Assembly: GCA_025934455.1 (NCBI GenBank)
Contig: JAICYA010000048.1
Location: forward strand, 1-9,329
Direction of reading: 5' to 3'
Length of the DNA: 9,329 bases
From: Rudaea sp.
GTDB taxonomy: Bacteria > Pseudomonadota > Gammaproteobacteria > Xanthomonadales > Rhodanobacteraceae
The stretch's first letter is position 1. Each line of letters starts with the position of its first letter. This document shows positions 6,165-9,329 of the stretch, one piece after another. The notes under the pieces were generated by a model that worked only from the letters and a program-made list of their open reading frames with translations, was not told where the DNA came from and made no database searches. Both the position numbers and the translations under genes were made by a program.

Positions 6165-6431
6165 ATGGCCACCGGTTGGGCAGGCGACAGCGCAGTGCAG
6201 GACCAGATCGACGCGACGATCAAGGACGCGATCAAGCGCGTGCGCAGCCGCGCGGCCAAGGGGCCGAGCCTGAAACGCTGCGAAGAATGCGACGCGCCAA
6301 TTCCCGAGGCGCGCCGCAAGGCCGTGCCCGGCGTACGCCTGTGCGTGGCCTGCCAATCCGAGCGCGACGAGCAGGAACGCGCCTTCAGCGGCTACAACCG
6401 GCGCGGCAGCAAGGACAGCCAACTGCGCTGA
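6165..6431 (+). CDS. ybiI: DksA/TraR-family C4 zinc-finger protein, YbiI-like
   Basis: An 88-residue protein, the same length as E. coli YbiI as I remember it. It shares that protein's start pattern (MATGWAGDSAVQDQI), the central CEECDAPIPEARRKAVPGVR and the end GYNRRGSKDSQLR. Four cysteines, C39-x2-C42 and C60-x2-C63, form the DksA/TraR C4 zinc finger. The long coiled coil with acidic tip residues that DksA uses to enter the RNA polymerase secondary channel is absent, so DksA-like activity cannot be assumed; YbiI's role is poorly known. The start is set by GAGGG 7 nt before ATG 6165. An upstream in-frame ATG at 6126 lacks such a site. It follows the M14 gene by 60 nt on the same strand, but a functional link is doubtful because YbiI homologues are widespread. 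Confidence 0.92.
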   Translation: MATGWAGDSAVQDQIDATIKDAIKRVRSRAAKGPSLKRCEECDAPIPEARRKAVPGVRLCVACQSERDEQERAFSGYNRRGSKDSQLR

Positions 6432-6480
6432 CGCGAGCTGGCCGCCCTGTTTCAAACTGGATATCGTTTATGCCGGCCCG

Positions 6481-6849
6481 TCAGTCATCGCTGTCGTCAT
6501 CGTCGTCGGAAAAGACGATCGGTTCGTCCAGGTCGTGGCAAAAATCCTGTTTGCTGGGCGAGCTGTAGGTGCCGTCGCTGAATTTTGCGCGAATCCATTG
6601 CACGCACTTCTCGTTATCCGTACTGCTGTCCCAGTACATCGTCGCGGTTTCGCCTGGCCCAATGCCGCTGCCGATGTCGAATTTGCCCCAACTCTTCTTG
6701 TCCTGCGACACCTGCAATTTGACGATGTCGGTAGCGGTAGAGTTCTTGATTTTGAAATGCCACTGCCCGGTGGCGGCCGTGGCCTGCCCTCCGGAAAATC
6801 CGAACGCGGTACAAAGCAAAGCAATGCGTACAACCTGCAGGATCTTCAT
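6481..6849 (-). CDS. Small secreted protein with Asp-rich C-terminus, function unknown
   Basis: A 122-residue protein. Residues 1 to about 26 form a signal peptide (MKILQVVRIALLC..., cleavage probably near ATA-ATGQW). The mature part begins with WHFKIKNSTATDIVKLQVS, followed by KKSWGKFDIGSGIGPGETATMYWD, which reads like a compact beta-sandwich. C82 and C104 are the only cysteines in the mature part and could form a disulfide in the periplasm. The protein ends in an acidic run, FSDDDDDSDD (113-122), encoded by near-repeated GAC/GAT codons. I do not recognise the family with certainty; it resembles small secreted proteins of unknown function. The start at 6849 is supported by AGGGGG 6 nt upstream. 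It converges on ybiI with a 49-nt gap and lies downstream of yebC on the same strand, but a hairpin and a promoter separate them. Confidence 0.72.
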   Translation of the reverse strand: MKILQVVRIALLCTAFGFSGGQATAATGQWHFKIKNSTATDIVKLQVSQDKKSWGKFDIGSGIGPGETATMYWDSSTDNEKCVQWIRAKFSDGTYSSPSKQDFCHDLDEPIVFSDDDDDSDD

Positions 6850-6964
6850 GAATGCCCCCTGGTTATCGTGGGTCGAATCCGCCATGGCGACGGAACAAGT
6901 GATGCCCGGACGGAGGCAAGCGTGTTTGCAGCGACCCCGTTTGCCATCCGCCACGCGCCGGTCG

Positions 6965-6973
6965 ATCCTAGCA
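6965..6973 (-). promoter_or_regulatory. Candidate extended -10 for the small secreted protein gene
   Basis: Read on the minus strand this is TGC-TAGGAT, an extended -10. It predicts a leader of about 110 nt before the start at 6849. It lies between the yebC hairpin and the gene, which fits a separate transcript. No clear -35 is visible. Confidence 0.4.
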
Positions 6974-7017
6974 CAGGTGTGGCGGCGCATGCCTTGCCGT
7001 TTCGCGGCGAATTCGGG

Positions 7018-7045
7018 AGGCCCGGCGGCGCCGGCCGCCGGGCTT
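7018..7045 (-). terminator. Strong hairpin just after yebC
   Basis: The arms aggcccggcgg (7018-7028) and ccgccgggctt (7035-7045) pair over 11 bp with one G-U, with a 6-nt loop. On the minus strand the stem begins 4 nt after the yebC TGA (7050-7052). There is no T run afterwards (CCCGAATTCG), so it is not a textbook intrinsic terminator. It may instead act as a 3' end stabiliser or assist Rho-dependent termination. Confidence 0.55.
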
Positions 7046-7049
7046 GAAA

Positions 7050-7766
7050 TCAAGCCGCCAGTTCGGCGTTGTGATAGACGGTTTGCACGTCGTCGAGCTC
7101 GTCCAGGCGGTCGATGAGGTCGCGCAGGGTTTCGGCGACTTCGGCATTGACCGGCGTGCGGTTGTCGGGGCGCCAGATCACATCGGCCTTGCCCAGCGTG
7201 AATCCGGCAGCAGCGAGCGCCTTCTTCACCGCCTCGAAATTTTCCGGCGTTGTCAGCACGATGCTTTCGCCGTCTTCGCTCTGCACGTCGTCGGCGCCGG
7301 CATCGAGCGCGGCCTCGAGCAGTTTGTCTTCGCTGCCGGATTTGCTCGTATCGACGATGAACTCGCCGACATGCTTGAACTGGAACGCGACCGATCCCGA
7401 GGTGCCGAGATTGCCGCCGTGCTTGCTCAGCGTGCTGCGTACATCGGCCACGGTGCGCTGGGTGTTGTCGGTCATGCAGTCGATGATGAGCGCCACGCCG
7501 GAAGGACCGTAGCCTTCGTAGCGGATTTCTTCCATCTTGTCCGCATCCGCGCCGGTCGCGCGCTTGAGCGCACGGTCGATGGTGTCGTTGGGCATGCTCA
7601 CGGCTTTCGCCTTGTCGATGCCGGCACGCAGGCGCGCGTTGCTGGCCGGATCCGCGCCGCCGCTGCGCGCGGCGATGGTGATCTCGCGGATCAACTTGGT
7701 AAAGAGTTTTCCGCGGCTCGCGTCAGCGGCGTTCTTGCGGCCTTCGATGCTGGGGCCTCTGCCCAT
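7050..7766 (-). CDS. yebC: YebC/PmpR/TACO1-family protein
   Basis: A 238-residue full-length YebC. The N-terminus MGRGPSIEGRKNAADASRGKLFTKLIREI differs from the E. coli type (MAGHSKW...) but fits variants I remember from xanthomonads. The family core is clear: SNARLRAGIDKAKAVSMPND, IERALKR-like IDRALKRATG, YEGYGPSGVALIIDCMTDN and KHGGNLGTSGSVAFQF. Members have been described as DNA-binding regulators (PmpR of Pseudomonas), while the mitochondrial relative TACO1 is a translation factor. Which role applies here cannot be seen. The start is supported by AGGA 7 nt upstream. In many gammaproteobacteria yebC lies next to ruvC; here its neighbours are a divergent rhomboid gene and a small secreted protein, so that linkage is absent. 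A hairpin follows the stop. Confidence 0.95.
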   Translation of the reverse strand: MGRGPSIEGRKNAADASRGKLFTKLIREITIAARSGGADPASNARLRAGIDKAKAVSMPNDTIDRALKRATGADADKMEEIRYEGYGPSGVALIIDCMTDNTQRTVADVRSTLSKHGGNLGTSGSVAFQFKHVGEFIVDTSKSGSEDKLLEAALDAGADDVQSEDGESIVLTTPENFEAVKKALAAAGFTLGKADVIWRPDNRTPVNAEVAETLRDLIDRLDELDDVQTVYHNAELAA

Positions 7767-7799
7767 GGGAGTTCCTGCGAATGGCGTGAAAAGGCGGCT

Positions 7800-7805
7800 A
7801 TTCTA
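7800..7805 (-). promoter_or_regulatory. Candidate -10 of yebC
   Basis: On the minus strand TAGAAT matches TATAAT at five of six positions. It ends 33 nt before the yebC start, predicting a leader of roughly 27 nt that contains the ribosome-binding site. The -35 position (around 7823-7828) is poor and falls inside a GC-rich inverted repeat. Confidence 0.5.
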
Positions 7806-7809
7806 GCTG

Positions 7810-7837
7810 CGCCGCGCCCTGCACGCGAGGCGCGGCG
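7810..7837. repeat. GC-rich inverted repeat between divergent yebC and rhomboid promoters
   Basis: CGCCGCGCC (7810-7818) and GGCGCGGCG (7829-7837) are perfect 9-bp inverted arms with a 10-nt spacer. The repeat covers the spacer and -35 region of the yebC promoter, so it could be an operator. Chance is a real alternative in GC-rich sequence. Confidence 0.4.
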
Positions 7838-7859
7838 AGGGCAGGCGGCTTGCGGCGGG

Positions 7860-7868
7860 TGTTACCAT
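7860..7868 (+). promoter_or_regulatory. Candidate extended -10 of the rhomboid gene
   Basis: TGT-TACCAT lies 53 nt before the GTG at 7922 and has the TGN-TANNNT form seen elsewhere in the window. The predicted leader is about 45 nt and includes GAGGA near the start codon. No clear -35 is visible. Confidence 0.4.
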
Positions 7869-7921
7869 CGCCCGCTTGTTCGTGACCCGCTCCCATCGAG
7901 CCTTGTCGAGGAATACGCCAC

Positions 7922-8521
7922 GTGAGCAGTAGCCTGGTCATCATCGCCATCACCTGCATCGTCTCGATCATGGCGTTCAGCAATTCCCGGCTGATGCAGG
8001 ATTTGATCCTGTGGCCACCCGCGATCTCGCGCGACAAGCAGTATTACCGCTTGCTCAGCTACGGGCTGCTGCATGCCGATCCCATGCACCTGTTCTTCAA
8101 CATGTTCACCCTGTATTTCTTCGGCCGCGCGATGGAACCCCTGTACAACATGGTACTCGGTCCGTTCGGATTCGTGATTTTCTACTGTGGCGGACTCATC
8201 GCATCCATCCTGCCGACCTATCTGCGCAATCGCGGCAATTCGCGCTATCACAGCCTTGGCGCTTCGGGTGCGGTGTCGGCGACCCTGTTCGCCTTCATCC
8301 TGCTGCAGCCGTGGGCGAAGATCCTCGTGTTCGTGATTCCGATGCCGGCGATACTGTTTGCGATCCTGTATGTCGTTTACGAGTTCTGGCAGGAACGACA
8401 GGCATCGGACAACGTCAACCACGGCGCGCATCTGTGGGGTGCGGCCTACGGCGTGCTGTTCACGGTCGTCATGGAACCGCGCGTGATCGGCGTGTTTTTC
8501 TCGCAGCTGCTGAACCCCTGA
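7922..8521 (+). CDS. Rhomboid-family intramembrane serine protease
   Basis: A 199-residue multi-pass membrane protein that should cleave transmembrane substrates within the bilayer. All rhomboid landmarks are present: the HxxxxHxxxN element in LLHADPMHLFFNMF (H51, H56, N60, the oxyanion-stabilising helix), FGRAMEP on the first loop, the nucleophile in GASGAVS (S115), and the base histidine in NHGAHLWGAAYG (H170). The S-H dyad is therefore intact and the protein is probably active. Hydrophobic segments include LVIIAITCIVSIMAF, PFGFVIFYCGGLIASIL, SATLFAFILL and ILVFVIPMPAILFAILYVVY. There is no extra cytoplasmic domain like that of GlpG. The start is GTG, with GAGGA 9 nt upstream; no ATG precedes the first helix in frame. 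The natural substrate is unknown. It diverges from yebC. Confidence 0.93.
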   Translation: MSSSLVIIAITCIVSIMAFSNSRLMQDLILWPPAISRDKQYYRLLSYGLLHADPMHLFFNMFTLYFFGRAMEPLYNMVLGPFGFVIFYCGGLIASILPTYLRNRGNSRYHSLGASGAVSATLFAFILLQPWAKILVFVIPMPAILFAILYVVYEFWQERQASDNVNHGAHLWGAAYGVLFTVVMEPRVIGVFFSQLLNP

Positions 8522-8531
8522 TACTCCCAAG

Positions 8532-8546
8532 CGCCGCTCAGCGGCG
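8532..8546 (+). terminator. Short hairpin after the rhomboid gene (weak)
   Basis: CGCCGC-tca-GCGGCG forms a perfect 6-bp GC stem with a 3-nt loop 10 nt after the rhomboid stop. No T run follows (attcaactg), so termination is uncertain. Confidence 0.25.
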
Positions 8547-8597
8547 ATTCAACTGTGCGGGACTAGGCTCGAACCCGGCAATGGCGGAGGTCAGGCC

Positions 8598-8924
8598 ATG
8601 AAACGTCGATTCGGAATCCTGCTTGCGGTGGTCGCACTGTTCGCCCTGGGTGGCTGCGTATACACGCCGGGTTATTACGCTCGGCCGGGCGTAGTCTACG
8701 ACGATGGCACGGCGGATTACGCGCCGGCAGTCGGCTACGGCTACGGTTACTACGCACCGGGTTACTATGCCGATCCGTGGTGCTGTTATGGCGGCGTGTG
8801 GCCATGGGTCGGGTTGAACTTCTACGGCGGCTACTATTACGGCGGCCACGGCTGGCATGGGCACGGTTCGCGCGTGGCGCCGCGTCCTCGCCCCGGCAGT
8901 AGCACTTCACCGCGGCGCAACTGA
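8598..8924 (+). CDS. Small Gly/Tyr-rich lipoprotein, function unknown
   Basis: A 108-residue protein with a lipoprotein signal: MKRRFGILLAVVALFALGGC, lipobox LGGC with the acylated cysteine at C20. The mature part is low in complexity and rich in Tyr, Gly and Pro (PGYYARPG, VGYGYGYYAPGYYADP, YGGYYYGG). It contains a short His/Gly stretch (HGWHGHG, 84-90), a CC pair (62-63) and a basic Pro/Arg/Ser tail. The segment DPWCCYGGVWPWVGLNFYGG resembles the tail of small outer-membrane-associated lipoproteins in proteobacteria. No catalytic domain is seen. The residue after the lipid cysteine is Val, not Asp, so transport to the outer membrane would be expected. GGAGG 7 nt before ATG 8598 supports the start. 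It follows the rhomboid gene by 76 nt on the same strand. Confidence 0.8.
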   Translation: MKRRFGILLAVVALFALGGCVYTPGYYARPGVVYDDGTADYAPAVGYGYGYYAPGYYADPWCCYGGVWPWVGLNFYGGYYYGGHGWHGHGSRVAPRPRPGSSTSPRRN

Positions 8925-8969
8925 GCGCGGTTCGTCGCAGGCTGGCGTACTGGCCACGTCCGGTGCGAA

Positions 8970-8978
8970 TGCTATGAT
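8970..8978 (+). promoter_or_regulatory. Extended -10 placing transcription start at or near the yqiB ATG
   Basis: TGC-TATGAT is a five-of-six -10 hexamer with the TGN extension, ending 6 nt before ATG 8985. A -35-like CTGGCC (three of six) sits 17 nt upstream. A start about 7 nt after the hexamer would coincide with the ATG, giving a leaderless mRNA. No Shine-Dalgarno is present before this gene, which agrees. Confidence 0.55.
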
Positions 8979-8984
8979 CGGCGC

Positions 8985-9329
8985 ATGTCCGCCGCTGCCG
9001 AAACTCAGGCCAGTCCGCTCCCGGGGCGCTTCGCGTACCTGATGGGCTTGTACGCGGAGAACTACCACCGCCTGGCGCGCGTATTCGCGCCGCAGGAGTT
9101 GGGTCCGGGCAGTTTCGTTTCATCCGTCGACGACGGGCTCGACGTGCGCCTGGACATGGTCGAGCGCCATCGCTACACGCTCGAGCTTCACCTGACCTAT
9201 TGCATGACCGATGCGCGTACCGGTGGGCCCGCGCCGGCGGCATGGTTGCGCATGTACCGCGACGCCCACGTGGCCGAGGTCACGCATTGCCATCCCGGCC
9301 AGCGCCTGTGGCGCGAGCTCGGTCCGTTC
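8985..9329 (+). CDS. yqiB: DUF1249 / YqiB-family protein, N-terminal part (3' end outside window)
   Basis: The frame is open from ATG 8985 to the right edge (115 codons). The sequence fits the YqiB (DUF1249) family: a first helix LMGLYAENYHRLARVF, then VDDGLDVRLDMVERHRYT, a strand LELHLTYCM, and the hallmark WLRMYRDAHVAEVTHC, which aligns with VRLYHDAMVAEV in E. coli YqiB. The biochemical function is unknown. In E. coli yqiB lies between nudF and cpdA; here a lipoprotein gene precedes it, and what follows lies outside the window. There is no Shine-Dalgarno. A strong extended -10 lies 6 nt before the ATG, so a leaderless transcript is likely. The C-terminal part cannot be judged. Confidence 0.88.
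   Translation, partial: MSAAAETQASPLPGRFAYLMGLYAENYHRLARVFAPQELGPGSFVSSVDDGLDVRLDMVERHRYTLELHLTYCMTDARTGGPAPAAWLRMYRDAHVAEVTHCHPGQRLWRELGPF

Noticed and set aside
8838..8870. Repeated GGY/GGC-type units in the lipoprotein gene as a DNA repeat array
   Set aside because: They follow from the Gly/Tyr-rich protein sequence with varied codons; there is no regular unit or spacing, and nothing resembling a CRISPR array.

Overview
The window is about 9.3 kb of high-GC bacterial chromosome. It is densely coded on both strands, with no tRNA, rRNA, CRISPR array, insertion sequence or phage gene visible. Several proteins look gammaproteobacterial: a close relative of E. coli YbiI, a YqiB (DUF1249) protein, YebC with the N-terminus MGRGPSIEGRKNA, and a PrxQ whose second cysteine sits where the Xanthomonas enzyme has it. 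Together with the high GC this suggests the order Lysobacterales (Xanthomonadales). That placement is inference; no marker gene fixes a genus.

Layout. (1) 1-779 (+): C-terminal half of a ClC chloride channel/antiporter, cut by the window edge. (2) 792-2894 (-): three genes read leftwards, an exported PrxQ-type peroxiredoxin, a one-helix DUF6090 membrane protein, and a cytosolic DsbA/FrnE-like CPWC oxidoreductase. The first two are only 33 nt apart, and their junction carries a small tandem duplication that includes the stop codon and a doubled ribosome-binding site. (3) 3032-6104 (+): an HExxH putative zinc peptidase, a Ddl-like ATP-grasp ligase 2 nt behind it, and an M14/aspartoacylase-type zinc hydrolase 68 nt further on. 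(4) 6165-6431 (+): YbiI-like zinc-finger protein. (5) 6481-6849 (-): small secreted protein with an Asp-rich tail. (6) 7050-7766 (-): YebC, followed by a strong hairpin. (7) 7922-8521 (+): rhomboid protease with a GTG start. (8) 8598-8924 (+): small Gly/Tyr-rich lipoprotein. (9) 8985-9329 (+): YqiB/DUF1249, cut by the right edge and probably made from a leaderless mRNA.

How the genes may work together. The least explained unit is 3032-6104. It pairs an amide-bond-forming ATP-grasp enzyme with two putative zinc hydrolases, none of which has a visible export signal. This looks like a cytoplasmic system that builds and removes or recycles an amide or peptide modification of unknown identity. The minus-strand cluster at 792-2894 has a thiol-redox theme, with an unexplained membrane protein inside it. 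Most of the rest is ordinary housekeeping or conserved hypothetical sequence.

No stretch over 300 bases lacks a gene. The longest gaps are 6850-7049 (terminator-like hairpin and a candidate promoter), 7767-7921 (divergent promoters of yebC and the rhomboid gene) and 2895-3031 (divergent promoter region of the peroxiredoxin and the metallopeptidase). Several gene starts are preceded by an extended -10 element of the form TGN-TANNNT.
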